Below, one piece after another: positions 36,764 to 44,765 of a stretch of 64,000 bases of DNA (the first letter of the stretch is position 1; each line of letters starts with the position of its first letter). The DNA is from an uncultured Caldilineaceae bacterium (GTDB lineage: Bacteria > Chloroflexota > Anaerolineae > Caldilineales > Caldilineaceae): contig CATOTS010000003.1 in the NCBI GenBank assembly GCA_951813625.1, forward strand, positions 1 through 64,000, given 5' to 3'. The position numbers and the translations under genes were made by a program. Below the pieces are notes generated by a model. It saw only the letters and a program-made list of their open reading frames with translations, searched no databases and was not told where the DNA came from.

Positions 36764-38114
36764 GTAAGGTCAGGGCGGTTATGTCTGTCCAGCGATTGTA
36801 CGACAAGACGCTCAGGGGTTCGAACTCATGTCCATCCCATTCGCCGCAACAGACCATCGGGGCGCCGCCCGCCAAGGCGATCAGCTCCCACCCCTGTGCG
36901 AAGCCTTTGGCGAGAGGTAACGTATGACCTTCCTCATCTTGCAGAAACCATGTATCTTCATGGCGGGCAGGACCGACTCCGCCCAGTCTCAGCAACATGC
37001 GGTCGAGCCAGGGCATCCTCGCCACCGCGTTACTGTAGCTGGCCGTCGCGGCGAGAATCGTCGTCGCCCCTGGGGCGTGAGAGGCCGGTCCATGCGGGCC
37101 GCGGGGCTCTCTGAAGAGTGCGCGCAGGGGGAAAGCAGATGGGTAGAAGACGGCTGTACCGTTGAAGCTGTTGCCGACGTGAAAGCTGAAGTCAAGAGGT
37201 TGACCAGGCGGCGCGAAGTGAATATAGAGGGCCAGTTTGCGGCTGTTTTGGCCGGCCAGCCAGATGCGTTGTACTCGCATGGCGCTGCCATAATTTCGGT
37301 CTCCAACCTCGATTTCAGAAATGCCCTGGCCCAGTACCGTCCACCTGTCTTCTACGCCCGGCTGCGCCAGAAGGTCCTGTTTGTTATCGGCCCACCCGAT
37401 CAAACGTCGCAGGTCGGGCCACAGTTCGGGGGCGTTCGGTTCGCCCAGGCGATATCCGCATATCAGAAGGTGGATTTGAGCAAGCCGTTCCAGGAGCTTC
37501 TCCTGCCAATTTACGTCCACCTGCACGATTTCATCCAGTTCCTCCACCATGCGGGCCAGACCGCCGGCCTGAGAATCCACCAGGCGCGCGGCCGCTTTGT
37601 CCCAGTAGCCAAAAGGCAAGTTCGGCGCGTCGGCCAGTCCTTGGCGGATCAGATCGCGCATCCAGACGCTCAGGTCTTCGATTCCCCGTTCCACTTTCGC
37701 TTCGCGCTGGGCAGCGCGGCGGGCGGCCGCTTTGGGGTCTGCCACGCGTTTCGCGGGAGTTTCTGGCTGCTGCGCGCGTTCTCTCCGCTTAGATATCCAC
37801 TCTTCAGCCCAATGCGGAGGCGCTGCGCTCTCAAATTGGTCTGCCTCAGTCGCGAGAAGCAGAAGCAGCCCCAGCGCGTGTTTGCAGGGGAATTTCCGGC
37901 TCGGGCAGGAGCAGCGGAATGCTGGTCCGATCAGGTCGATTTGGGTCTGGTAGGGGTCTTTGCCGCTTCCCTTGCAGAGTCCCCAAACCGCAGCTTCCTT
38001 AATGCCGCGCTCGCTCCATTTCCTGGATACTGCCTGACTCTTACCGGCTTTGAGGGCGCGTTCATCCGGCGCAAGCGCGTGAACCTGTTCGATCGTGTAG
38101 TTGGGCGTTGTCAT
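36738..38114 (-). CDS. SWIM zinc-finger protein
   Basis: A 458-residue protein. The SWIM motif is FRCSCPSRKFPCKHALGLLL (C68, C70, C77, H79), a zinc-binding nucleic-acid or protein interaction module. A charged stretch (about 110-140) and a long C-terminal domain of unknown fold follow. First gene of the cluster. There is no ribosome site before ATG 38114, and the -10 box lies only 11 bases upstream, so its mRNA is probably almost leaderless. Confidence 0.85.
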   Translation of the reverse strand: MTTPNYTIEQVHALAPDERALKAGKSQAVSRKWSERGIKEAAVWGLCKGSGKDPYQTQIDLIGPAFRCSCPSRKFPCKHALGLLLLLATEADQFESAAPPHWAEEWISKRRERAQQPETPAKRVADPKAAARRAAQREAKVERGIEDLSVWMRDLIRQGLADAPNLPFGYWDKAAARLVDSQAGGLARMVEELDEIVQVDVNWQEKLLERLAQIHLLICGYRLGEPNAPELWPDLRRLIGWADNKQDLLAQPGVEDRWTVLGQGISEIEVGDRNYGSAMRVQRIWLAGQNSRKLALYIHFAPPGQPLDFSFHVGNSFNGTAVFYPSAFPLRALFREPRGPHGPASHAPGATTILAATASYSNAVARMPWLDRMLLRLGGVGPARHEDTWFLQDEEGHTLPLAKGFAQGWELIALAGGAPMVCCGEWDGHEFEPLSVLSYNRWTDITALTLRDHQRDDE

Positions 38115-38125
38115 TGCGTAACCGC

Positions 38126-38154
38126 AGTAAACCTGAGAGATGTCTCGCCGTCAA
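38126..38154 (-). promoter_or_regulatory. Promoter of the SWIM-MoxR-VWA cluster
   Basis: Minus-strand TTGACG (38154-38149), 17-base spacer, TTTACT (38131-38126). The expected transcript start would leave a 5' leader of about five bases before ATG 38114. Confidence 0.6.
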
Positions 38155-38345
38155 ACCGGGTTCTGAGGGTGGACCCTCCTGTCAATCCAATCGGAATCTC
38201 TACAAAAATGCAGCCTCTCGCAACACTCGAATGCCCCAATTGCCAATGCCACTTGGGGCGGTCGTACCGATTCCCGAAACGAGGGGTATCGTGCGCGCTT
38301 CAGGCGAATTGACGCGCCTCGCGCGGAATCATTTTCTGTTCAGCG

Positions 38346-39215
38346 CTAGTCCTCACGAGGACCCAATTCGGGATAGAATGGCTTCGCCCCCCGCAGCCCG
38401 GTCTGGGCGTTCATCCCGATATGCCAGCGGCCCAGGTTGGCCCAGAACAGCACTGACAGTTTCGGCCCGCCGAAACAGACGTTGGTCGGCGCGCCCAAGG
38501 CTGTTCCCTCGTAGTCGTCCATCAGTACGGTGAGGTCGCCATTGGGCAGGACGCGCAGGATGGTGTCGGGCCGGTAGCAGGAGATCAGAAAGCCGCCGTC
38601 GGCGCAGAAGGCCAGCCCGTCCGGGACGACCCGCGGCAACTCGACGATTGTTTCGGTCGGCCCCGTCTTGCGGCCGTCCTCGACCGGGAAGCGGACGATT
38701 CGCGGCGGACTGAGCGACATGGCGACGTAGAGGAACCGGCCGTCCGGGCTGAGCGCGCAGCCGTTGGGGAACTGGCTGTTCTCGGTATCGATCACCGTGG
38801 TTGTGCCATCGGGCGCCACGCAGAAGATACAGCCGTCATCGCCGTACCAGGTGCCCGAGTCGGTCACATAGAGGTTGCCATGGGCGTCGAACGCGGGGTA
38901 GTTGGGCGTGCGCATTGGGCGTTCCTCACTGCCCGCGCTGTACTCGCTGACCTTCCCCGCCGGCGTCACCTTGTAGACTGCGCCCCGGTCGGCCGTGCAG
39001 ACGTACAGATTGGCCGCCGCGTCCAGCGCCATACCCAGGTTGAGGCCGCCCGTGTCGGCATAGGTTTCAAGCTGGCGCGAGGAGACGTCGACTCGGTAGA
39101 CCTGCCCTGCTTCGCCGCCGGCGTATATCTTCCCGTCAGGCCCCAGCGCCACCCCTTCGGGATGGTCAAGACCCTCGACGAACGTTTCGGCTTGTTTCAA
39201 ATTGATCAACGGCAT
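38346..39215 (-). CDS. SMP-30/gluconolactonase-like beta-propeller
   Basis: A 289-residue six-bladed propeller of the SMP-30 type: HPEGVALGPDGKIYAGG opens it, then GLNLGMALDAAANLYVC, PNYPAFDAHGNLYVTD (metal-site Asn region), FPNGCALSPDGRFLYVA (second metal-site Asn) and PDGLAFCADGGFLIS (Asp). Members hydrolyse sugar or small organic lactones using one divalent metal. ATG 39215 with AAGGAG. Last gene of the long minus-strand cluster, where it could open a lactone made by the oxygenases or dehydrogenase. Confidence 0.85.
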   Translation of the reverse strand: MPLINLKQAETFVEGLDHPEGVALGPDGKIYAGGEAGQVYRVDVSSRQLETYADTGGLNLGMALDAAANLYVCTADRGAVYKVTPAGKVSEYSAGSEERPMRTPNYPAFDAHGNLYVTDSGTWYGDDGCIFCVAPDGTTTVIDTENSQFPNGCALSPDGRFLYVAMSLSPPRIVRFPVEDGRKTGPTETIVELPRVVPDGLAFCADGGFLISCYRPDTILRVLPNGDLTVLMDDYEGTALGAPTNVCFGGPKLSVLFWANLGRWHIGMNAQTGLRGAKPFYPELGPRED

Positions 39216-39317
39216 CTCCTGTCTCCTTACATTGACTGAATCCCGCGCCTATCCGAGATTCGGCGTCGTCGCAGAAGCCGCATTCTGCAGTTCTGGATCC
39301 TCCTCGGACTACAATTG

Positions 39318-40079
39318 CTAATAATTATTGCTTACAACGCCCGGCTGCCACTGGTTGGCGCCCATCAGCTGCTGCACGACCTCTGACGGGCTGTCCAGTT
39401 CGGCCAGTTGGGCGCGCATATCCTCCTGTGTGACGTAAAACGGGCGCGTGTACATCCCCAGCAGGACGGAACGCGGCTTGTCGGTGGTGTTGGGGCGGGC
39501 GGTGTGCCAGGTCTTACCGTTCATCACCATCACGCTGCCGCGCTGCCCGGTCAGAATCTCGCCGCCATCAATCCACTGGTTGGCGATTTCGGGCGGCGGC
39601 CGGTGGCCTTTGCGATGGCTGCGGGGCATGATGCCGGTGCCCCCGTTTTCGACGGTCAGGTCGTCGAGCAGCCACATCGTCTGCCCGCTCACGTTGTCGG
39701 ACGGCCAGGGGTGATTCACGCGCTGGAATGGAAAATCCGGGTGCCAGCCGTAGCGGTTGTAACCGGGATAGGCGGTGTTGGCGGTCCAGGTGGAGCAGAT
39801 CACATCTTCATCGAGGTACTGTTTCCAGATCGCGTGAACCAGTGGATGGGCCATCAGTTCCACGAAGATCGGGTCCTTTACTGCGATGCGGGCGACGCGC
39901 TGGGTGCGCGTGCGCCATGTGCCTTCGGTCGCCTCTTCGGCCAGCAGGAGTTCGAGCACGGCGCGGGCCTGATCTGCCTTCTCAGTGCAGATAACTCCTG
40001 GAATCACGCAATAACCGCGTTCGTCCATCTCGGCGATGATACCGGCTATGTCATGTTTGCCGTTCGAACTCGAATCCAC
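39318..40079 (-). CDS. PhyH-type 2-oxoglutarate/iron oxygenase
   Basis: A 253-residue phytanoyl-CoA dioxygenase family protein. The facial triad is visible: His and Asp in GWHPDFPF, and the distal His in WHTARPNTTDKPRSVLL, with the Arg that binds 2-oxoglutarate. LDDLTVENGGTGIMPRSHRKGH is the usual core. GTG 40079 is preferred: AAGGAG precedes it by 8 bases, whereas the open frame's first GTG (40088) overlaps that site. One of four PhyH genes in the cluster. Confidence 0.86.
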   Translation of the reverse strand: MDSSSNGKHDIAGIIAEMDERGYCVIPGVICTEKADQARAVLELLLAEEATEGTWRTRTQRVARIAVKDPIFVELMAHPLVHAIWKQYLDEDVICSTWTANTAYPGYNRYGWHPDFPFQRVNHPWPSDNVSGQTMWLLDDLTVENGGTGIMPRSHRKGHRPPPEIANQWIDGGEILTGQRGSVMVMNGKTWHTARPNTTDKPRSVLLGMYTRPFYVTQEDMRAQLAELDSPSEVVQQLMGANQWQPGVVSNNY

Positions 40080-40124
40080 CAGTTGCACTCCTTAGTCCGA
40101 ATTATAAACAGTTGCCTGTTCCGA

Positions 40125-40877
40125 TTACGCAGGGGACAGCGGCGGCTGGCCGTGTGCGATCAGCCAGGTCACGAACCTGGTCCGCATCGACGGCGAGCGC
40201 GTGTGGCCAACCTCTGGGTCTACGAAATGCTCGGCCTGCCCACCCTGCTGGTTGATCAGGCGTACCGTCTCTGCGTTGGTCGCTGCCGGGCAATCGTCAT
40301 CGAGGCCGCCGTCGATGAAGAGCACGGGCCTGTCGGCAAAACGCTCCGGATGCAGCTGCGTCGCGTAGTCGGCGCACCCTTCGTCGCACCAAGTCCCCCG
40401 CTGCGCCTGGCGGCACCACTCGTCCGCCTGGAAAAAACTTGAACGGCCTACGATCGAGACCATCGAGGCAAACGCTTTGTTCTCGGCGAAGACCATCTGC
40501 GCGATCAGGCCGCCCATCGACGTTCCGCATACCTGCGGGTTTTCGCGTGAGACGAACGGCAACGCCGTCGCCGCGTCGAAGAGTTCCGGCGCCTCCTGGC
40601 GCGTCCGGTCCATCGCCTGGCAGACAAAGGCCCAGCCGTTGAACTGGACGCGAAACCAGGCGCCGCTCCTGCGCTCGCCGTGCTCGTAGCAGTCCGGCGC
40701 CACAACGCAGAATCCGGCCGATGCCAGCTGCACGAGCGACTGATCGAGGTTTTCGAGACTGCCCTTGTCGCCCGTCCAGCCGTGGTAGTGGATGACGACC
40801 GGGGCTTTCTCTATGTTGTTCTCGCGTATGATGAGCGAGGGGATTCCGGCCAGTTCCACCCTGTCAATGGCAAGCAT
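40125..40877 (-). CDS. Alpha/beta hydrolase
   Basis: A 250-residue hydrolase of the dienelactone-hydrolase/acyl-peptidase type. The oxyanion strand is VIHYHGWTGDKGSLE. The nucleophile Ser is in CGTSMGGLIAQM, the acid in LFIDGGLDDDCP, and the His in EVGHTRSPS. The start ATG 40877 lies 8 bases after the upstream PhyH gene; the open frame extends further but into that gene. A serine esterase or lactonase step in the pathway is plausible. Confidence 0.84.
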   Translation of the reverse strand: MLAIDRVELAGIPSLIIRENNIEKAPVVIHYHGWTGDKGSLENLDQSLVQLASAGFCVVAPDCYEHGERRSGAWFRVQFNGWAFVCQAMDRTRQEAPELFDAATALPFVSRENPQVCGTSMGGLIAQMVFAENKAFASMVSIVGRSSFFQADEWCRQAQRGTWCDEGCADYATQLHPERFADRPVLFIDGGLDDDCPAATNAETVRLINQQGGQAEHFVDPEVGHTRSPSMRTRFVTWLIAHGQPPLSPA

Positions 40878-40884
40878 GACGAAT

Positions 40885-41745
40885 CTATCCCATTCCGCCT
40901 TCCCCCACCGGCGCCGGTTCGACCATATCCGGCCAGGCGCGGAAAAGCCGGCGCTGCCCCGGCGAAAAACGCGCAAAGGTCTGTGGCAGGATATACTGTT
41001 CTTCGTCCATTGTTGCGATATTCTGTGACTTCATCCAGAACGGGCCATACCCGATATGGACGGTCTTGCGTGTCTGGTCCGACAGGTTGGTCAGCCCGCC
41101 GTGGCGCAGATTCTCGGTGAACAGAATGCCGTCTCCGGCGCGCGCCGGCAGCCCAGTCATGCCCGGCTCTTCGTCGGGGTTGCGGCCCTCGTATGGGACG
41201 GGCACATTACTCTTGTGGGTCGCTGGCACAACGCTGAACGGTCCATCTTCCGGGCCTACATCATGGACGAAGTATATCATTCGCACCATCATGCAGTTGA
41301 TGCCGGTGCGGTTAAAAGAGTAGGCATGTTTGACGCTGACCTGCCCGCCCATGTGCGTTCCGGTCTGGTTGCCGGGGTAGCGAATACGGATCTCTGAGTT
41401 GTTAATCGTCGGCCGTTCCTGAACAATCGCATTGATGTAGGCCATGGTGGGCGGATGGTCAACCAGCAGATCGAAGGTGGGATCGGCGTTGAAAAAGTCC
41501 TCGATGATCATGGTGTTCCCCGGCTCCCTGGCGCCGTTGACATAGTAGCCTCTTTCGGCGTTATGATGATACTCCAGACGTCCCGTCGGGCTCATCCGTC
41601 GCGGCGGACGGTCGGCGCGTTCGGCCGCCTCCTCTTCCAGCGCGTCGATCGCGGCCGCGAGGCAAGTGACCTGCTCTTCTGTCAGCAGGCCGGGTACTGA
41701 AAGAAAACCCACGCGATCGAACTCGTAACGTTCCACTTCATTCAT
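40885..41745 (-). CDS. PhyH-like protein with His-x-Gly in place of the iron facial triad
   Basis: A 286-residue protein of the phytanoyl-CoA dioxygenase fold. ATG 41745 follows GGGGGAG. The metal motif expected as H-x-D reads GTHMGGQ: H131 is present, but position 133 is Gly. The distal His (H215, LRHGGLTN) and an Arg 11 residues later (R226) are retained. Loss of the carboxylate is the hallmark of non-haem iron halogenases, but it also occurs in inactive or altered relatives. FVHDVGPEDGPFSVVPATHKSN confirms the family. It lies between a TPP enzyme and a hydrolase. Confidence 0.82.
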   Translation of the reverse strand: MNEVERYEFDRVGFLSVPGLLTEEQVTCLAAAIDALEEEAAERADRPPRRMSPTGRLEYHHNAERGYYVNGAREPGNTMIIEDFFNADPTFDLLVDHPPTMAYINAIVQERPTINNSEIRIRYPGNQTGTHMGGQVSVKHAYSFNRTGINCMMVRMIYFVHDVGPEDGPFSVVPATHKSNVPVPYEGRNPDEEPGMTGLPARAGDGILFTENLRHGGLTNLSDQTRKTVHIGYGPFWMKSQNIATMDEEQYILPQTFARFSPGQRRLFRAWPDMVEPAPVGEGGMG

Positions 41746-41835
41746 TTGACTCCCCCTGTGCACCACCCCACTTGTCCCGACATAACTCTTAGGACCGGTC
41801 GTTGCCTGAAGTAAGTACGGGCAGTAACCTCACAT

Positions 41836-43485
41836 CTAGCTGAAGTTGGCGAAACCGTGGGGCGTTTTGACGTCGATTACTGTAACCGTCTCTGCGTTCA
41901 ACGCTTCCTCCAACGTTTCCAACATCTCCGCCAGCGACGCCACCTGTACGCCGCGCGCGCCATAGGCCGCGGCCAAACCGGCGAAATCGGGACCTCGCAA
42001 GTCACTGGCGATGTATCGTCCATTGTAGCGGCTCTTCTGATAGTGGCGCAGCAGCCCCCACGCGTTGTCATTGAAGATGAGAACGATCGGTTTGAGCCCA
42101 TACTGTACGCACGTGCCCAGCTCCTGGATGTTGAACTGCACGCCGCCGTCGCCCGTGATACAGACGACCTGCCGTTCCGGCGCGCTCGCCTGGGCGCCCG
42201 CAGCCGCGGGCAAGCCGAATCCCAGGCCGCCCCACGCCGGCGCAATGTAGCTCCGTTGCGCGTAGATGTCGAGGCAATAGTTCGCCCCGCGGTGATTGCA
42301 GACGCCGACATCGCCGACAAAGATGGCATCTCTGGCCGCAGCTGCGCGGATCGCCTCCATGATTTGCGTCTCGTTGGGCATCGTCCTGCGCTTAAATTTG
42401 ATAATCCTGCGCCTGGTCTCGCTGATTTCGCGGGAAAAGGCGGCCTCACGGCGTACGCACCTGTCTGACAGCGCAGCGTCCAGTTGTCCAAGCACCGTCA
42501 TTGCATCGCCCACCAGTTGCACATCAGCGGTGTACCATTTGCCTATCGAAGCCTGGTCAATGTCCAGGTGTATGAGTTGTGAGGGCTGGCGCAGACCCTG
42601 TGACTTTGCCCTGAAGTAGGAGAGACTCGAACCCACGACCAGCAGCGTGTCGAGGCTGTTGGCGAGAACCTGCCGCGGATCTTCCAGCCCGCCCGGCGGA
42701 AAGTTGTACTCGCCCCCATACATGCCCAGGCTCAACGGGTGATCTTCGGGAATCGCGCCCTTTCCGTTGGCAGTGGTGAATACCGGCGCGTCGAGCCGCT
42801 CAGCCAGGCGCGTCAGATCGGGCGCCGCCCCCGAGCGGTGAACGCCTGTCCCGGCCAGCACGCCGATCCGCCCGCCGGCCGCCAGGATGTCGGCCGCCGC
42901 TCCGACCGCGTCCTCATCTGCCGCCTCTGCCGGAATGCGGACCGGAGGCGGAATCTCCACCTCGGCAACTTGCTCCTGAACGTCTGCAGGAATCTCGATC
43001 GCGATCGGGCGCGGCCGCCGGCGCTGAAAACGTTCGAAGGCCGCGCGTACCTGCTCCGGCACAGCTTCGGCACTGCTGACGTGGACGCTGTGCTGCGTGA
43101 CGGTCGAGAGCATGCCCAGCTGGTCCTTGGTCTCGTGCATCGCGCCCAGGCCGCGCTCGTACATGGCGTCTTCCGGAGTGCTGGTGATCGTCAGCACAGC
43201 CGAGGAAGCGAAATAGGCCTCTCCCAGGCCCCCCATCGCATTGGCCGCGCCCGGTCCTGTGCTGGTCAGGCAGATGCCGGGCTTGCCGCTGGCCCTGGCG
43301 TAGCCGTCTGCCATCATCGCGGCGGCGTGTTCGTGGCGGGCGCTGATGAAGCGGATGGCGTCCCGGTGGTCGTAGAGCGCGTCGAAAATCTCCATCGTGT
43401 GGCTGGAGATGATCCCGAAAACGGTGTCCACGCCTTGCTCACGCAGCGATTCGACAAGCGCCTGCGCGGCTGTCATTCTTGCCAT
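41836..43485 (-). CDS. Thiamine diphosphate-dependent synthase/decarboxylase
   Basis: A 549-residue enzyme of the acetolactate synthase/benzoylformate decarboxylase superfamily. The cofactor-activating Glu is in ARHEHAAAMMADGYAR, and the diphosphate/Mg site is ITGDGGVQFNIQELG...NDNAWG. It lacks the regulatory partner IlvN and stands among catabolic genes, so it is more likely a 2-oxoacid decarboxylase or carboligase of the pathway than an isoleucine-valine enzyme. ATG 43485 with GGGAGG. Confidence 0.86.
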   Translation of the reverse strand: MARMTAAQALVESLREQGVDTVFGIISSHTMEIFDALYDHRDAIRFISARHEHAAAMMADGYARASGKPGICLTSTGPGAANAMGGLGEAYFASSAVLTITSTPEDAMYERGLGAMHETKDQLGMLSTVTQHSVHVSSAEAVPEQVRAAFERFQRRRPRPIAIEIPADVQEQVAEVEIPPPVRIPAEAADEDAVGAAADILAAGGRIGVLAGTGVHRSGAAPDLTRLAERLDAPVFTTANGKGAIPEDHPLSLGMYGGEYNFPPGGLEDPRQVLANSLDTLLVVGSSLSYFRAKSQGLRQPSQLIHLDIDQASIGKWYTADVQLVGDAMTVLGQLDAALSDRCVRREAAFSREISETRRRIIKFKRRTMPNETQIMEAIRAAAARDAIFVGDVGVCNHRGANYCLDIYAQRSYIAPAWGGLGFGLPAAAGAQASAPERQVVCITGDGGVQFNIQELGTCVQYGLKPIVLIFNDNAWGLLRHYQKSRYNGRYIASDLRGPDFAGLAAAYGARGVQVASLAEMLETLEEALNAETVTVIDVKTPHGFANFS

Positions 43486-43588
43486 CCACCTGCCTCCCTA
43501 CAGGGAAAGAACCGGAATTTGCGGGGAGAATGTCCTGACTTTTTCATCCACCCCGGTCTTCAAACGAACAGACGTTGGCCCGGGGGGA

Positions 43589-44725
43589 TCAATGGGGAGC
43601 GACGCGAAACCGTTTCACCACATCTTCATTCAGTTCAAAGCCCAGCCCCGGCCGTTTTGGAACTTCGATCATCCCGTTCGCATCGACCTCGATTTCAGGC
43701 GCGAGCAGCTCCGAGATAATCGGCGAATCGGGATACGCGATCGGCAATTCGAAATAGGGCATATTGGGCAAGACCGCGGCCAGGTGAATTTCCGCCGCGA
43801 CCCCGACCATGTGGCACCAGGCATGGGGAACGCAGATCAGCCCGCGGCGGTACGCGGCCTCGGCGATGCGGGCAATCTCGCGCATGCCCCCCGAGCGCAC
43901 CGAACTGGGCTGGACCACGTCAACCCGCCCTTTCTCCATGATCTCTTCGAATTCGAACCGGGTCGTAAAGCCCCAGTCGCCGACGGCGATGCGCGTCTCC
44001 ACCGTATCCGCCAGCCGCGCCAGGCCGGCCAGGTTGTCGGCCGGCAGCGGCGCCTCGATGAAGTACGGGCGATACTCGGCGATTGCCCTGATCGAGTCGA
44101 GCGCCTGCCCCACCTCGGACCAGCGGTTCTGCACGTCAATCATCAGGTCGCGGTCTTCGCCGATCGTTTCGCGCGCCGCCCGCACGACTTCCGCGTCGCG
44201 CTGGGGGCTGACATGGGCAAAGCCTCCCGGCCACTCTTCAAGCTTCATGGCGCGCAGGCCGCGTTCTCTGGCAAGACCAAACCGTTCCGCAATCTCGCCT
44301 ACGTCCTCTCCTGGCGGGTAGACGGTGGCGTAGGGCCGCACCTTCTCCCGGATCTCGCTCGGTTCCGTGACGGTGCAACAGGCCTGCCAGATCAGTTCAC
44401 AGACGGGCTTGCCCAACGCCTTGCCGGCGATGTCCCACAGCGCCGTCTCCACGGCACCGATCGCTGCGATCGTGACCCCGCGGCGGCCAAAGAGCCCTGT
44501 GGCGGCGTACATCTTCTGCCAGAGCCGCTCGACCTGCAGCGGATCTTCGCCGCGCACCAGCTCCTCGAGGCCGCCGTTGCAGCGGATGATCGCGTCGATT
44601 ACCAGCGACGGCGACTCGGCCTGCCCGATGCCGCTGACGCCCTCATCGGTATGCACGCGCACGACCGTCTCCTGTGCCTTTCCCGGGTCGAGCAACGCGA
44701 CCGTTTCGATGGCTGTGATTTTCAC
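43589..44725 (-). CDS. Enolase superfamily (mandelate racemase/muconate lactonizing type)
   Basis: A 378-residue protein that abstracts a proton alpha to a carboxylate. Metal ligands are visible in LMIDVQNRW (Asp), FIEAPLPADN (Glu) and the following RIAVGDWG strand; candidate base residues are in MKLEEW (Lys) and CVPHAWCHMVG (His). This set is typical of sugar-acid dehydratases. GTG 44725 is the start. Downstream of the propeller genes and upstream of the TPP enzyme, which fits sugar-acid dehydration followed by 2-oxoacid cleavage. Confidence 0.86.
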   Translation of the reverse strand: MKITAIETVALLDPGKAQETVVRVHTDEGVSGIGQAESPSLVIDAIIRCNGGLEELVRGEDPLQVERLWQKMYAATGLFGRRGVTIAAIGAVETALWDIAGKALGKPVCELIWQACCTVTEPSEIREKVRPYATVYPPGEDVGEIAERFGLARERGLRAMKLEEWPGGFAHVSPQRDAEVVRAARETIGEDRDLMIDVQNRWSEVGQALDSIRAIAEYRPYFIEAPLPADNLAGLARLADTVETRIAVGDWGFTTRFEFEEIMEKGRVDVVQPSSVRSGGMREIARIAEAAYRRGLICVPHAWCHMVGVAAEIHLAAVLPNMPYFELPIAYPDSPIISELLAPEIEVDANGMIEVPKRPGLGFELNEDVVKRFRVAPH

Positions 44726-44765
44726 AGAACGCGACCCCCAGTCGGCAATTGGTGCAGTTCGCAGA

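Noticed and set aside
41836-43485. Assigning the TPP enzyme as acetolactate synthase IlvB, paired with the IlvC-like gene
   Set aside because: There is no IlvN subunit, the neighbours are catabolic, and the IlvC-like protein lies 15 kb away with a changed active site.
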